Source: Pseudanabaena sp. FACHB-1998 | GTDB lineage: Bacteria; Cyanobacteriota; Cyanobacteriia; Pseudanabaenales; Pseudanabaenaceae | Reading direction: 5' to 3' | Assembly: GCF_014696355.1 (NCBI RefSeq) | Contig: NZ_JACJQA010000019.1 | Span: forward strand, 1 to 64,000 | DNA: 64,000 bases | Shown here: positions 51,540-61,770 of the stretch, piece after piece | Layout: each line of letters opens with the position of its first letter | Position numbering within the stretch: the stretch's first letter is position 1 | Notes under the pieces: generated by a model | The model's input: the letters and a program-made list of their open reading frames with translations, nothing else | Told to the model about the DNA's origin: nothing | Database searches by the model: none | Made by a program: the position numbers and the translations under genes

Positions 51540-54500
51540 ATGACCAAGCAGTCTAAGCCTAAGGTTACTGCCAAAAATAAATCTAAAGATAAATCTAAAA
51601 ATAAAGTTCAAGCCCCATTAAAAAAAGATATACCAGCAAATCCTGTCGCCATCGATCAGGAATTAGCTTTAGCTGTAACTGATACCCTTCAAGTCGCACA
51701 GCAAAAGGCTTTATTTGGTGTGATTGCTAAAATTAGAGAATCTTTAGATTTAGATAGTATCTTGAAGTCAACCGCGATCGAGGTACGCCAGCTATTAAAC
51801 GCCGATCGCGTTGGTATGTATCGCTTTGATGAAAATTCGGAATTTGCCTGTGGAGAATTTGTATCTGAGTCAGTGCTACCGCAGTTTAAGTCCGCCTTAA
51901 CGGCAAAAATCAGTGATCACTGCTTCGGTGAAAATCATGCCAAATACTATCAACAGGGTAGGATCTGGGCTTGTGCGGATATTTATGAGCAGGGACTACC
52001 GACTTGTCATATCCAAATTCTAGAACGCTTTCAGGTTCGCGGTAACTTAGTTGTGCCTTTACTAAGTGGCGATCGCCTTTGGGGTTTGTTATGCATTCAT
52101 CAATGCTCAGCCCCACGCAAATGGCTAGAGTCTGAGATTGACTTTGTAAAACAAATTGCTACCCATCTCGATGTCGCCCTCCAACAGGCGGAATTTGTTG
52201 CTAAGTTGCAAACTCAGTCAGACTATCTAGCTCGTGCTGTAGAGCAAGCCGTAGAACGGGAAAAGGCTGTTGCGGTAGTGATAAATAAAATTAGGCGATC
52301 GCTTGACCTAAACACTATTTTTACGACCACCACCGATGAAGTTAGACAATTACTGCAAGCCGATCGCGTGACGATCTATCGCTTTAACCCCGATTGGAGC
52401 GGAGAATTTATCACCGAATCAATGTTGACTGATATGCCATCGCTTATGGAGGCTCAAGAACAATATCCTGAATTTAAAGCGAGTATTAGCGAATGTAGTT
52501 TAAAGTGCTTGGCAGATCTCACCTCCACAGACACTCATTTACAAGCTACGGAAGGTAGAGAATTTAGCCCTAGTCGAGTCTTTCGAGTCTGTGAAGATAT
52601 TTATGCGACAGGCTTTTCATCCTGTTATATCGAAGCTCTGGAGCGTTATCAGGCAAGAGCCTATGCGATCGTAGCCATCTTTAAGGGAAAGGAGTTATGG
52701 GGAATAATGGCGGCGTACCAACAAACCGAAACTCGAAAATGGCAAGAATCTGAAATCAATTTTTTAATCCAAATCTCTACTCAATTAGGAACAGCCATTC
52801 AACAGGCGGAATTATTTGGATATGCTCAGCAATATTCTAATGATTTGCGAACCACCTTAGAAATAGAACTGCAAAAACGCGCCGATCGACTTGCTCGAGA
52901 TGCTGAACAAGAACGCGCCTTAGCAAGGGTTATAGAACGAATTCGTCAGACCTTAGATATTGATACGATTTTTAAAGCTACAACTCAAGAAGTTCGCCAA
53001 AACCTCAACTGCGATCGCGTAGTTGTTTATCGCTTTTTTAATGACTGGAGTGGTGAATTTATCTATGAATCCAAAAATGATGAATGGTTATCCCTAGAAG
53101 AACTAGGGGAACGCAATAAAATTTGGGAAGATACGCATCTTCAAGAAACTCAAGGGGGACGCTATTTAAACCACGAATCTTTTACTGTTGACGATATTTA
53201 TAATGCGAATTTGACGGAATGCCATGTGGGGATTCTGGAAAGTTACCAAGTTCGCGCCTTTATGATTTCACCTGTATTTGTTGCCGATAAATTATGGGGA
53301 TTATTAGCTGCTTACCAAAATTCGGGAAGCCGAGATTGGGAAGCTAGTGAGATTAGACTGCTCACTCAAGTTGGCAACCAATTAGGCGTAGCTTTACAGC
53401 AAGCGGAGTTATTAGTGCAACTCCAAAAAGCGAAAGAAAATGCAGATACAGCTAATAAAGCTAAAAGTGACTTTCTAGCTCACATGAGCCATGAATTGAG
53501 AACTCCTCTCAATGCGATTCTTGGCTTTGCTCAAGTGCTGTCTAGGGGGGAGCCCCTCACTCAGCAACAAATAGAGCATGTCAGCATCATTACTCGTAGT
53601 GGCGAACATTTACTTACATTGCTAAACGATGTGTTGGAAATGTCTAAAATTGAAGCGGGCATGATTGAACTAAATGCTAAGACTTGTAATTTCCATATCC
53701 TGCTAGCAAGGTTGAAGGATATGTTTATGCTGAAAGCTCAAGCAAAAAACTTACAACTTATTTTTGAGAAGGCGGTCGATGTTCCTAAATATATCCATGC
53801 CGATGAAAGTAAACTTCGACAAATTTTAATTAATATCATTGGTAATGCCATTAAATTTACGGAAAAGGGAATTGTCAGTCTTAAAGTTGCTTACAAAGAT
53901 GGTAATGACAACCTAGAAATGAATGGCTATAGCCATCTCTTTTTTGAAGTTGCCGATACAGGCTCTGGGATAGCTGCCGAAGAGCTAGATATTTTATTTG
54001 AGCCATTTGTCCAAACAGCAACTGGTCGCCGATCGCAAGAGGGAACGGGCTTAGGGATGGCGATTAGCAAGCGCTTTGTCAAGCTAATGGGTGGCGATAT
54101 TCGAGTGGAAAGTATAGTGGGTGAGGGGACAGTCGTTAAATTTGATATCGAAGTACAAATGGCTCGACCCAGCGATCTGCCAATTCCCTTAAATCGCGAA
54201 AAAATTGCTTTAACTGGTGATCTATCAACCTATCGCATTCTCTTGGTGGATGACAAGTATGAAAGCCGATTTCTGATGAAAAAACTCCTTGCTCCTATTG
54301 GTTTTGAAATTCGAGAAGCGGTAAATGGACAAGAGGCTATAGAAATATGGCGATCGTGGCAACCGCATCTGATCTGGATGGATATGCAAATGCCCGTAAT
54401 GGATGGATATGAGGCTACACGAATTATCCGTGCTTCCGAGTCTCCCGAATCAAGCTGCAAAATTATTGCCTTAACCGCTAGTGTATTCGATACTCAGCGT

Positions 54501-54884
54501 TCGGCAATGTTGGCTTTGGGGTGTGATGATTTTGTGAGTAAACCGATTCGTGAAGAAGTTATCTTTGATAAGATTGCGGAACATCTAGGCATAGTTTATT
54601 CCTATATAGAGAGCGAAACTGAAGATGTAGATTCTAGTCCAGAATTGCTAGATCTCCAGCAAACAATTCAGCAAGATTTACACAGTTTAGACACTTCATG
54701 GCTTTTGGAACTTCATCTTGCCACGAGAGCGGCTGATGAAGAATCCATCTTCTTATTGCTAAGCCAAATTCAAGATAGTCACCCTGCCTTAGCAACCTTG
54801 ATTGAAGATTTAGTTAATAATTTTCATCTCGACCAAATCATCAACCTTATCCAACCAGTGATTGATAAAAACAATGAAAGTTAA
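51540..54884 (+). CDS. Triple-GAF hybrid histidine kinase with a DXCF cyanobacteriochrome-like GAF
   Basis: A 1114-residue sensor. After a Lys-rich head, three GAF domains follow at about 60-220, 245-425 and 460-625, then a kinase core (H651 in [13 protein letters not shown]-box and G-boxes [16 protein letters not shown]), a REC domain (about 898-1025, [12 protein letters not shown] and [11 protein letters not shown]) and a helical tail. GAF1 has the DXCF motif DHCF (Cys128) and the canonical bilin Cys156-His157 in [20 protein letters not shown], 28 residues apart, as between TePixJ Cys494 and Cys522. GAF2 has Cys362-Tyr363, GAF3 Cys561-His562. It overlaps the next kinase gene by 11 bp. Confidence 0.88.
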   Translation: MTKQSKPKVTAKNKSKDKSKNKVQAPLKKDIPANPVAIDQELALAVTDTLQVAQQKALFGVIAKIRESLDLDSILKSTAIEVRQLLNADRVGMYRFDENSEFACGEFVSESVLPQFKSALTAKISDHCFGENHAKYYQQGRIWACADIYEQGLPTCHIQILERFQVRGNLVVPLLSGDRLWGLLCIHQCSAPRKWLESEIDFVKQIATHLDVALQQAEFVAKLQTQSDYLARAVEQAVEREKAVAVVINKIRRSLDLNTIFTTTTDEVRQLLQADRVTIYRFNPDWSGEFITESMLTDMPSLMEAQEQYPEFKASISECSLKCLADLTSTDTHLQATEGREFSPSRVFRVCEDIYATGFSSCYIEALERYQARAYAIVAIFKGKELWGIMAAYQQTETRKWQESEINFLIQISTQLGTAIQQAELFGYAQQYSNDLRTTLEIELQKRADRLARDAEQERALARVIERIRQTLDIDTIFKATTQEVRQNLNCDRVVVYRFFNDWSGEFIYESKNDEWLSLEELGERNKIWEDTHLQETQGGRYLNHESFTVDDIYNANLTECHVGILESYQVRAFMISPVFVADKLWGLLAAYQNSGSRDWEASEIRLLTQVGNQLGVALQQAELLVQLQKAKENADTANKAKSDFLAHMSHELRTPLNAILGFAQVLSRGEPLTQQQIEHVSIITRSGEHLLTLLNDVLEMSKIEAGMIELNAKTCNFHILLARLKDMFMLKAQAKNLQLIFEKAVDVPKYIHADESKLRQILINIIGNAIKFTEKGIVSLKVAYKDGNDNLEMNGYSHLFFEVADTGSGIAAEELDILFEPFVQTATGRRSQEGTGLGMAISKRFVKLMGGDIRVESIVGEGTVVKFDIEVQMARPSDLPIPLNREKIALTGDLSTYRILLVDDKYESRFLMKKLLAPIGFEIREAVNGQEAIEIWRSWQPHLIWMDMQMPVMDGYEATRIIRASESPESSCKIIALTASVFDTQRSAMLALGCDDFVSKPIREEVIFDKIAEHLGIVYSYIESETEDVDSSPELLDLQQTIQQDLHSLDTSWLLELHLATRAADEESIFLLLSQIQDSHPALATLIEDLVNNFHLDQIINLIQPVIDKNNES

Positions 54885-56649
54885 TACTGAAGTTAATATT
54901 GAAATTAATATTGGAAACAATATTAGGAAAGTAAAAGAAAATATTCTGGTTGTGGACGATCGCCCAGAAAATCTAAGATTATTGTCTGAAATTCTTTCGA
55001 GCCATAACTATAAAGTCCGTAAGGTAACCAGTGGCAAGCAAGCGATCGAGGCAGCCCTGATCGATCCGCCTTCTATAATTCTCTTAGATATCATGATGCC
55101 TGATATGAATGGCTATGAAGTTTGTCAATATCTTAAATCTCAAGAGCGAACCGTGGAAATCCCCATTATCTTTTTAAGCGCTCTTGATAAAAGCTTTGAC
55201 AAAGTAAAAGCCTTTGAAGTTGGCGGTGTGGACTATGTGACTAAGCCTTTTCAGGTTGAAGAGATCATCATCCGCGTCCAAAATCAGCTTACGATTTTAC
55301 GTCAAAGGATCAGTCTCCAAGAACAACAAAAACTCCTTGCCCAACAAAATGAACAATTAAAACAGGAGATTCAAGAGCGTCACCAGATAGAACTAGATTT
55401 AGCAAAAGCGAAAGCGGCGGCTGAAACTGCCAATCGTTCTAAGAGTGATTTCTTAGCAAATATGAGCCATGAAATCCGCACGCCCATGAATGGAGTAATC
55501 GGGATGGCGCAATTATTAATGATGACGAAACTTAATAAGGAGCAGAAGTATTATACAAGTCTCATTCAAGAGAGTGCTAATTCTTTGTTGAGCATTATTA
55601 ATGACATTTTGGACTTTTCTAAGACAGATTCGGGGAAACTAGAATTAGAAAGACGGGTTTTTCGACTAAATGATACCTTACAATTTGTGTGCAGTTTGTT
55701 GCATCAATCGGCTTTAGAGCAAAGTATTACTCTCAAATCAGTAATCCAACCCAATGTACCTTTGGAGATTGAGGGGGATGAATATCGGTTGCGGCAAATT
55801 TTGCTTAATCTTGTGGGTAATGCCATTAAGTTTACCGAGCAAGGTTTTGTATTGGTGAATGTGGAATATGATGAAGCATCAAAATTTTTACATTTTACGG
55901 TGACTGACTCAGGGATTGGCATTAGTAGCGATCGCCTTGATAAGTTATTTAATCCTTTTATGCAAGCAGATACCTCAATTAGCCGTAAATATGGCGGAAC
56001 TGGCTTAGGATTAGCGATTTGTAAAAATCTAGTGGATTTGATGGGAGGGACTATTTGGGTGGAAAGCGGAGGCTGTATTGGTGGGAAACCCCATCCATTA
56101 TTTCAAAATACTGCTACTGAGAATCTTTCTACTTCTCCTCATTCTTCGTATCAGTCTAAAGGCACTTCTTTTCATTTTACGATCGCCGTATCTATTCCGA
56201 CAAAGCTTCAATTAGTCCATCATTTCGATAATCTATCTCCTGCAAATCTTCAAATTGCCGAAAAATTTCCACTGAATATTTTAGTAGTGGAAGATAATCT
56301 CATGAATCAACGATTAACTTCTCTGATCGTCAAGAAATTTGGCTATAGCGTTGATATTGCTAATAATGGTTTAGAAGCAATTCAATTTGTCCAAGATCAT
56401 ATCTATGACATTGTGCTAATGGATGTACAGATGCCTGAGATGGATGGCTTAACTGCGACAAAATGGATTCGTCAAAATCTGCAATATCAACCCCATATTG
56501 TAGCGCTTACGGCAAGTTCTTCGCTAAGCGATCGCACAACTTGTTTTAATGCGGGAATGAATGATTACATCAAGAAGCCCATTGATTTTCAAGAAATTAT
56601 GCGCGTAATTTTTCAGGTAGTGTCCCATTTAAATCCCGATGCTAGTTAA
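54874..56649 (+). CDS. Hybrid histidine kinase, REC-HisKA-HATPase-REC
   Basis: A 591-residue protein beginning at the ATG 54874, 11 bp inside the upstream kinase; an in-frame TTG at 54862 is less likely. REC1 (about 25-145) has [11 protein letters not shown], the acceptor Asp in [11 protein letters not shown] and the Lys of TKPF. A coiled coil ([18 protein letters not shown]) leads to the HisKA His in [12 protein letters not shown], then DSGIGI and [11 protein letters not shown]2 at the C-terminus has [25 protein letters not shown] and KKPI. No sensor domain or HPt is present, so it is probably a relay partner of the GAF-bearing kinase. Confidence 0.92.
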   Translation: MKVNTEVNIEINIGNNIRKVKENILVVDDRPENLRLLSEILSSHNYKVRKVTSGKQAIEAALIDPPSIILLDIMMPDMNGYEVCQYLKSQERTVEIPIIFLSALDKSFDKVKAFEVGGVDYVTKPFQVEEIIIRVQNQLTILRQRISLQEQQKLLAQQNEQLKQEIQERHQIELDLAKAKAAAETANRSKSDFLANMSHEIRTPMNGVIGMAQLLMMTKLNKEQKYYTSLIQESANSLLSIINDILDFSKTDSGKLELERRVFRLNDTLQFVCSLLHQSALEQSITLKSVIQPNVPLEIEGDEYRLRQILLNLVGNAIKFTEQGFVLVNVEYDEASKFLHFTVTDSGIGISSDRLDKLFNPFMQADTSISRKYGGTGLGLAICKNLVDLMGGTIWVESGGCIGGKPHPLFQNTATENLSTSPHSSYQSKGTSFHFTIAVSIPTKLQLVHHFDNLSPANLQIAEKFPLNILVVEDNLMNQRLTSLIVKKFGYSVDIANNGLEAIQFVQDHIYDIVLMDVQMPEMDGLTATKWIRQNLQYQPHIVALTASSSLSDRTTCFNAGMNDYIKKPIDFQEIMRVIFQVVSHLNPDAS

Positions 56650-56652
56650 TAA

Positions 56653-56709
56653 CCAACAGGAATTTTTTAAAAGTGTTGCATAGCAAAACTTTTAAAAAAT
56701 TCCTGTTGG
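56653..56709 (+). terminator. Terminator of the kinase pair
   Basis: Arms of 22 nt (CCAACAGGAATTTTTTAAAA... and complement) with a 13-nt loop, 4 bp after the stop codon, separating the kinases from proS. Confidence 0.75.
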
Positions 56710-56818
56710 CTTGCTTTTGGCAATAGTTATATTTGTGAGGGTAAGCATTGATATGGCGATCGCCATATCAACTTGCTGTATGATCATCAAAGCGAATATA
56801 AGCGAACATCTCAGAACT

Positions 56819-58609
56819 ATGCGTCTATCTCAAATGCTCTGGGTCACTCTAAGAGAAGATCCCGCCGAAGCAGAACTCACAAGTCATAAACTCTTACTCC
56901 GTGCAGGCTACATCAGGCGCGTTGGTTCAGGCTTGTATGTATACTTGCCGCTTATGTGGCGCGTCTTGCAAAAGATTTCGGCGATCGTGCGTGAAGAGAT
57001 GGACGAAACTGGCGCACAGGAATGTCTCTTAACTCAACTACAACCTGCGGAGCTATGGCAAGAATCAGGGCGTTGGGATACCTACACCAAGGCGGAAGGA
57101 ATCATGTTTGCCCTCACCGATCGCGCTAATCGCGAAGTTGGTCTGGGTCCCACCCATGAGGAAGTAATTACGGCGATCGCTAGAGATACGATCCGCTCCT
57201 ATCGTCAATTACCGCAGCATCTCTATCAAATTCAAACCAAGTTTCGCGATGAAATTCGTCCTCGATTTGGCTTAATGCGTGGGCGCGAATTCATTATGAA
57301 AGATGGCTATTCTTTTCATGAGAATGAAGCTAGTCTGAAGGAAACTTACTATGAAATGGATCGCGCTTATCGGAAAATGTTCGATCGCTGCGGCTTAAAG
57401 TTCCGTGCGGTTGAGGCTGACTCGGGCGCGATCGGTGGCTCTGGCTCACAGGAATTTATGGTGCTAGCGGAAGCGGGTGAAGATGATATTCTCTTTACGG
57501 AAGATGGCAAATACGCCGCCAATGTGGAGAAAGCAGTCTCTCTCCCACCTGATCTAGTTCCTTCTAGTTTTGATAAATTTGAGAAAGTCCATACCCCCAA
57601 AACAAAAACCATTGAGACGGTTTGCAAGATGTTGAAATGCGACCCCACTCAAGTTGTGAAACAGGTTCTCTATCAAGTCATTTATGACAATGGCATGACG
57701 GTTTTGGCTTTAGTGAGCATTCGTGGCGATCGCGATGTTAATGAAGTGAAGTTGCAAAATGAGTTAGTCAAACTAGCCGATAGCTATGGCGGCAAAGCCG
57801 TGATTAATCTCCAAATTGCTGATGCTGAATCCCAACAAAAATGGGCGCATTCCCAACTTCCCGTTGGATTTATTGCTCCTGATTTAGATAACTCCTATAT
57901 TGATAATATCAAAGGCTTCGCTCCTAAGTTCCTTCGCCTTGCCGATCGCACGGTTGCCGATTTACAGAACTTCGTTACGGGAGCAAATGAGGCTGATTAC
58001 CATGTAGTCGGTGCGAATTGGGGTAAAGATTTCGCCTTACCTACGGTCGTAAATCTGGATAAAGCAAAGGCAGGCGATCGCGCCGTACACGATCCTTCGC
58101 AAATCCTTGAAACTGCAAGAGGCATCGAAGTTGGTCACATTTTTCAATTGGGAACGAAATATTCCAAAGCGATGAAAGCGACCTTCACCAATGAGCAGGG
58201 TGAAGAACAACCTCTAGTGATGGGTTGCTATGGTTTGGGTGTGTCGCGCCTTGCCCAAGCTGCCGTGGAACAGTCCTACGATAAAGATGGCATCATCTGG
58301 AATAAGGCGATCGCGCCTTACCATGTGATTGTCACGGTTCCTAATATTGGCGACGCTAAGCAAATGGATGTGGGCGAACGTCTCTACACGGCTCTCAATG
58401 CCGCAGGTGTGGAAGTGCTGCTAGATGATCGCGATGAACGGGCGGGCGTAAAGTTTAAAGATGCCGATCTTGTCGGTATTCCTTACCGCGTCGTGACGGG
58501 CAAGGCGATCGCCGAAGGCAAGGTCGAAGTTGTCAATCGCGCTACTAAGGTCGCAACTCTCGTAGCGATCGAATCCGTCGTGGAATACTTACAAAACGAA
58601 CTCCGATAA
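56819..58609 (+). CDS. proS: Proline--tRNA ligase (bacterial type)
   Basis: Charges tRNA-Pro with proline. The ATG at 56819 ([19 protein letters not shown]) is the family start and gives 596 residues; the frame is open further up, but those 36 residues are not shared. Class II motifs are visible: motif 1 [19 protein letters not shown], motif 2 [20 protein letters not shown], motif 3 near [11 protein letters not shown]. The inserted editing domain between motifs 2 and 3 (about residues 225-390) marks the bacterial ProS class. A terminator overlaps the opposite gene downstream. Confidence 0.97.
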   Translation: MRLSQMLWVTLREDPAEAELTSHKLLLRAGYIRRVGSGLYVYLPLMWRVLQKISAIVREEMDETGAQECLLTQLQPAELWQESGRWDTYTKAEGIMFALTDRANREVGLGPTHEEVITAIARDTIRSYRQLPQHLYQIQTKFRDEIRPRFGLMRGREFIMKDGYSFHENEASLKETYYEMDRAYRKMFDRCGLKFRAVEADSGAIGGSGSQEFMVLAEAGEDDILFTEDGKYAANVEKAVSLPPDLVPSSFDKFEKVHTPKTKTIETVCKMLKCDPTQVVKQVLYQVIYDNGMTVLALVSIRGDRDVNEVKLQNELVKLADSYGGKAVINLQIADAESQQKWAHSQLPVGFIAPDLDNSYIDNIKGFAPKFLRLADRTVADLQNFVTGANEADYHVVGANWGKDFALPTVVNLDKAKAGDRAVHDPSQILETARGIEVGHIFQLGTKYSKAMKATFTNEQGEEQPLVMGCYGLGVSRLAQAAVEQSYDKDGIIWNKAIAPYHVIVTVPNIGDAKQMDVGERLYTALNAAGVEVLLDDRDERAGVKFKDADLVGIPYRVVTGKAIAEGKVEVVNRATKVATLVAIESVVEYLQNELR

Positions 58610-58625
58610 CCAAAACTAATCGAAA

Positions 58626-58660
58626 CTAATCGAAGAAGCGTTGAGCGCTTCTTCGATTAG
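58626..58660. terminator. Bidirectional terminator between proS and the pRiA4b-type gene
   Basis: Perfect 15-bp stem CTAATCGAAGAAGCG / CGCTTCTTCGATTAG with a 5-nt loop, 16 bp after proS and containing the stop codon of the opposite gene. Confidence 0.75.
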
Positions 58661-60003
58661 TCATAATCACCATATTGCTTTGGAGCTTTACCTTTTGTCT
58701 CGACGACCTTCGCTTTTTTGAGCTTAGGATTAGGTTCTTCAATACTTTCTAATACCACGTCAAACTCCCACCAGTCGCCAAAATCAAACACATAGGTCAG
58801 GCGATCGCCTTTAGTAATTTGCCAGTTTTTTAACAGAACTGTATCGGTAAAAGGTGACTCTTGAGCATAGGGATGGCAGACGGTTTTTTGAAAACCCTTG
58901 CGGTCTTTATAGACAAATTGATGTAAATGATCGTTGGCAAAATTAAAAGCGTCCAGAATTGCCGAACTAAAATCATAGAGCGTTAAATTGGAAGGAATCG
59001 CAATTTTTCGCCATACGGTTTCTGTAGAAATCCGATCGCCTTTCATTACTTGGATTTTCAGAGACACCTTAAAAATAAAGGTTCCGTCTTGGGCTTCAAC
59101 CACAAATGTTTGCAAATTATTTTGCCACTCAGGAAATAACTCTAAAGCTTGAATCTCTTCTTGCAAAATCTCTGTAGGTGTTAAATCTTGAGAAACCACA
59201 TCCACACCCATTGATGTCTCTTGCTCAAAATCACGATCATCGTCTCCGTCTAATGCTTGCAGCATCGCTTTGATCCAATCGGTAGCACCTAGAATATTCA
59301 TCATCGCATTGCCAAAGGGTAAAGCTTTTACACTCTCCAAGCACCAACCTTTCCCCGCTAGAGGTTGTTTATCTTTTAGAATGACGAATCCAAATAAACC
59401 CAACAGAGCCACATTATGGAGCTTGTTTCGACTGATCCAACTTTCATTTTGATAAGGTTCCTTGATTTTAAGCCCTTCCTTGGGCAAGTCATTCCAACTA
59501 TTGAAAACATACCACCACTCATTTACGCCCCCTCGGTGATCGCCCATAATATTCTCATCGGCATAAAACATCCATGTCGCGAGTAAATTGAAATATTTCT
59601 CAGTATCGTTTAAGGTCTGCCATGAATTGAGAACTGACTGATCAATTTGTAAAATCGGCTTCTTCTCTGCTTGAATCTTCCCCATTTCCGAACCACGCAG
59701 GAGTAAATAGAGTCCGTGAATATAGGGATAGGACTTTTGGCTAGGACGCTGAAGGTCAATGCTAATAGGCTTGCTCAGCAGGCTATTAATTTCCTTGAGA
59801 TATTTAGGGGCGATCGCATTTTGACTAGCACTGACTTCCACTTTATTTCTCAGCACATAATCCACCAGCACCTCAAAATCTTGGACTATTTGACTAACTT
59901 GACGGGGGATAAATTGATTCTTGGTAAGAAGTTCGATCGCTTTCAGGTCTAGGCTTACTTTTTTTTGCTTAGATTCAGTTGATAGGTGTTGATATATATA
60001 CAT
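58657..60003 (-). CDS. Plasmid pRiA4b ORF-3-like family protein
   Basis: A 448-residue protein. The C-terminal 150 residues match the PRiA4_ORF3 domain: FIFKVSLKIQVMKG, ETVWRKIAIPSNLTLYDF, ILDAFNFANDHLHQFVY, and the DRLTYVFDFGDWWEFDVVL signature. This domain is common on plasmids and in IS-related contexts. The N-terminal 300 residues are helical with no recognised domain. The ATG at 60003 has AAGG 7 nt upstream and is preferred to 60045, whose extra residues fall inside a palindromic repeat. Function unknown. Confidence 0.75.
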   Translation of the reverse strand: MYIYQHLSTESKQKKVSLDLKAIELLTKNQFIPRQVSQIVQDFEVLVDYVLRNKVEVSASQNAIAPKYLKEINSLLSKPISIDLQRPSQKSYPYIHGLYLLLRGSEMGKIQAEKKPILQIDQSVLNSWQTLNDTEKYFNLLATWMFYADENIMGDHRGGVNEWWYVFNSWNDLPKEGLKIKEPYQNESWISRNKLHNVALLGLFGFVILKDKQPLAGKGWCLESVKALPFGNAMMNILGATDWIKAMLQALDGDDDRDFEQETSMGVDVVSQDLTPTEILQEEIQALELFPEWQNNLQTFVVEAQDGTFIFKVSLKIQVMKGDRISTETVWRKIAIPSNLTLYDFSSAILDAFNFANDHLHQFVYKDRKGFQKTVCHPYAQESPFTDTVLLKNWQITKGDRLTYVFDFGDWWEFDVVLESIEEPNPKLKKAKVVETKGKAPKQYGDYD

Positions 60004-60012
60004 TTGGTTTAC

Positions 60013-60112
60013 CTTGTATCTATCTATTAAAAACCCAGCCCCCAAACCTGTGGCGCACGCTGCGCGTGCGCCACAGGTTTGGGTTTTATATTTAATTTCG
60101 CCTAGCTACTTA
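60013..60112 (+). repeat. Family B palindromic repeat, copy 2
   Basis: Fills almost the whole gap between two minus-strand genes. Core ACCTGTGGCGCACGC-TGC-complement; right end TTTAATTTCGCCTAGCTACTTA. The left end GTATCTATC is a degraded version of GTAGCTAGG. Confidence 0.65.
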
Positions 60113-60114
60113 TT

Positions 60115-61359
60115 CTAAGATATTGATTCAGGATTACTCATTATTTCATGTTTGTCGAGGTCAGATATAGCCAGCAAATGGCGTTTGATTTGGGAACCGA
60201 TATTTTCATTGTCCGAGGTTTTAGAGATAAAAGAAGTGGCTCCCACAAACTTAGCTCTAATGCGATCGATTAAAGTATCATTACTGGTCAAGATTAGGAT
60301 TGGTGTATCTTTAAATTCGGGAATACGGCGTATTTGGGTACATAGTTCGTACCCTCCGACAATAGGCATCACTAAGTCGAGGATAATCAAATCAGGTTGA
60401 TGTTCGACCAATAATGGTAGTACCTTGATAGAATCACGAATCCCTAAAAAACCAAATCCAAAATCCTTAACAATATTTTCGATTGTCGCGCAGACCTGAT
60501 TGCTATCATCAATACAGGCTATCAGGGGATGCATTAATGCAGGCAGAATAGGCGGATCGATTGACTTCTCTTTTTTTAGTTGATTGGATTTTTCGTAAAA
60601 ATCACGATCAACTAACATTGATGATACTGGTGATTGAATATCAGCAACTTCCGCTAGCCCCACTAATCCTCGATGATAATATACCATCAGCGATTGAACG
60701 AGGGTATGTAAATCCTTCTTCATCCATGTGGATAGTTCCCGAAGCGATCGCCTACCATCAAGGATAGTAATGAGAGTTTTATAGGTAAGTTCCGAGGCTT
60801 CTTCTTTGAGTTGTTCGGGACGCTTGATCCAAGGCGATAAATTGGGTGAGAAGTCTGCTATGCCTGTTTTTCGCCAAGTCCACCATTCCTGTTGGGCGCG
60901 ATTGATTACACTTTCTGCATGCATGAGGGAAATTACAGGAGTAATTTCTTCTTCAAAATCACAATAGTAAGTAATCCTTTCATTAGCTGCATATTGGATG
61001 ATATCGAATAAGACTTCATGCACAAAGCTTTCGATGATTGGGGCGGTTTGTTCGCGAGATAAAACCATCCGCTTCATCAAAATTACTAACACATGATAAT
61101 CCCACAGCCTTATTTCTTCAGTGGTGCGGAGAGAAATTTTGCTAAGGTCTACTTGCACTTTATGCTGGGCTAACAAACGCCGCCACCGACGATGGTGATG
61201 CGCTCCCCCCGAAGCCCACACTAGTCTGCCATGACAATAGTAAATGCTCCATTTATAATCTTTGACCCCATGAAGCTCTAACTTCCCCGTGAACTGCTTA
61301 CGACCGTAACCGCGCAATTGTTCGACAAGGCTATAAACGGCTAGGTTGTCTGTATCCAT
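60115..61359 (-). CDS. PatA/PixG-type response regulator (PATAN plus C-terminal REC)
   Basis: A 414-residue protein in the PatA family. The N-terminal region (about 1-240) is the PATAN/DUF4388-type part: LVEQLRGYGRKQFTGKLELHG with WSIYYCHGRLVWASGGAHHHRRWRRLL, and later helical sequence. The C-terminal REC (about 278-400) keeps CIDDS, Asp328 in LIILDLVMP and FISKTSD, though its conserved Lys is followed by Thr, not Pro. PatA proteins act in heterocyst patterning, PixG in phototaxis; this one is not clearly either. It is upstream of the pRiA4b-type gene, with a family B repeat between. Confidence 0.88.
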   Translation of the reverse strand: MDTDNLAVYSLVEQLRGYGRKQFTGKLELHGVKDYKWSIYYCHGRLVWASGGAHHHRRWRRLLAQHKVQVDLSKISLRTTEEIRLWDYHVLVILMKRMVLSREQTAPIIESFVHEVLFDIIQYAANERITYYCDFEEEITPVISLMHAESVINRAQQEWWTWRKTGIADFSPNLSPWIKRPEQLKEEASELTYKTLITILDGRRSLRELSTWMKKDLHTLVQSLMVYYHRGLVGLAEVADIQSPVSSMLVDRDFYEKSNQLKKEKSIDPPILPALMHPLIACIDDSNQVCATIENIVKDFGFGFLGIRDSIKVLPLLVEHQPDLIILDLVMPIVGGYELCTQIRRIPEFKDTPILILTSNDTLIDRIRAKFVGATSFISKTSDNENIGSQIKRHLLAISDLDKHEIMSNPESIS

Positions 61360-61770
61360 GCGTCTTAGAAATTAGTTTTTCTAGCTTGAAGGATTAGTAA
61401 ATTTAACTTGCCTGAGGAATCGGTTGAAATCACTAAAAATTCAGCTTTTAGAGGCTGTTAGAGATTAAAGATTATTCATTACAGTCAATATAATGAATAT
61501 ATAGCAATTGTCATGATATATGGCTGCTATTGCTTGTATCAAGACAAAATTAAATTCCGTAAGTAGTACTAAAACCTGTAGCGCACCCACACCACTGAAT
61601 TATTGCGTGAGAAGAGAGTAGCTACTTAGTTGAACACGAGTTGAACATGATTCGGGCAGGATCGGATTTGATATAACCTACACAATTCTGTAGTATCTTG
61701 ATGGAGACTTGGCGCTCTTACACTCTTCGTATTTTGATTTCTTGCAACTTTTTAGGTCTATTCCATACCC
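61360..61770. other. Gene-free divergent region with a family B remnant
   Basis: Separates the PatA-type gene and the DUF3352 gene. It contains AT-rich sequence with ATAGCAATTG...GCTGCTAT near 61500-61536 and the repeat remnant at 61560-61628. The DUF3352 promoter must lie in the last 140 bp. Confidence 0.45.
61560..61628 (+). repeat. Family B repeat remnant
   Basis: TAAGTAGTACTAAAACCTGTAGCGCAC matches the left half of the copy at 63590 with a deletion, and GTAGCTACTTA lies at the other end. The central palindrome is lost. Confidence 0.45.

Noticed and set aside
56711-56818. Extended N-terminus of proS from a TTG
   Set aside because: The 36 extra residues are not part of the ProS family; the ATG at 56819 begins the conserved sequence.
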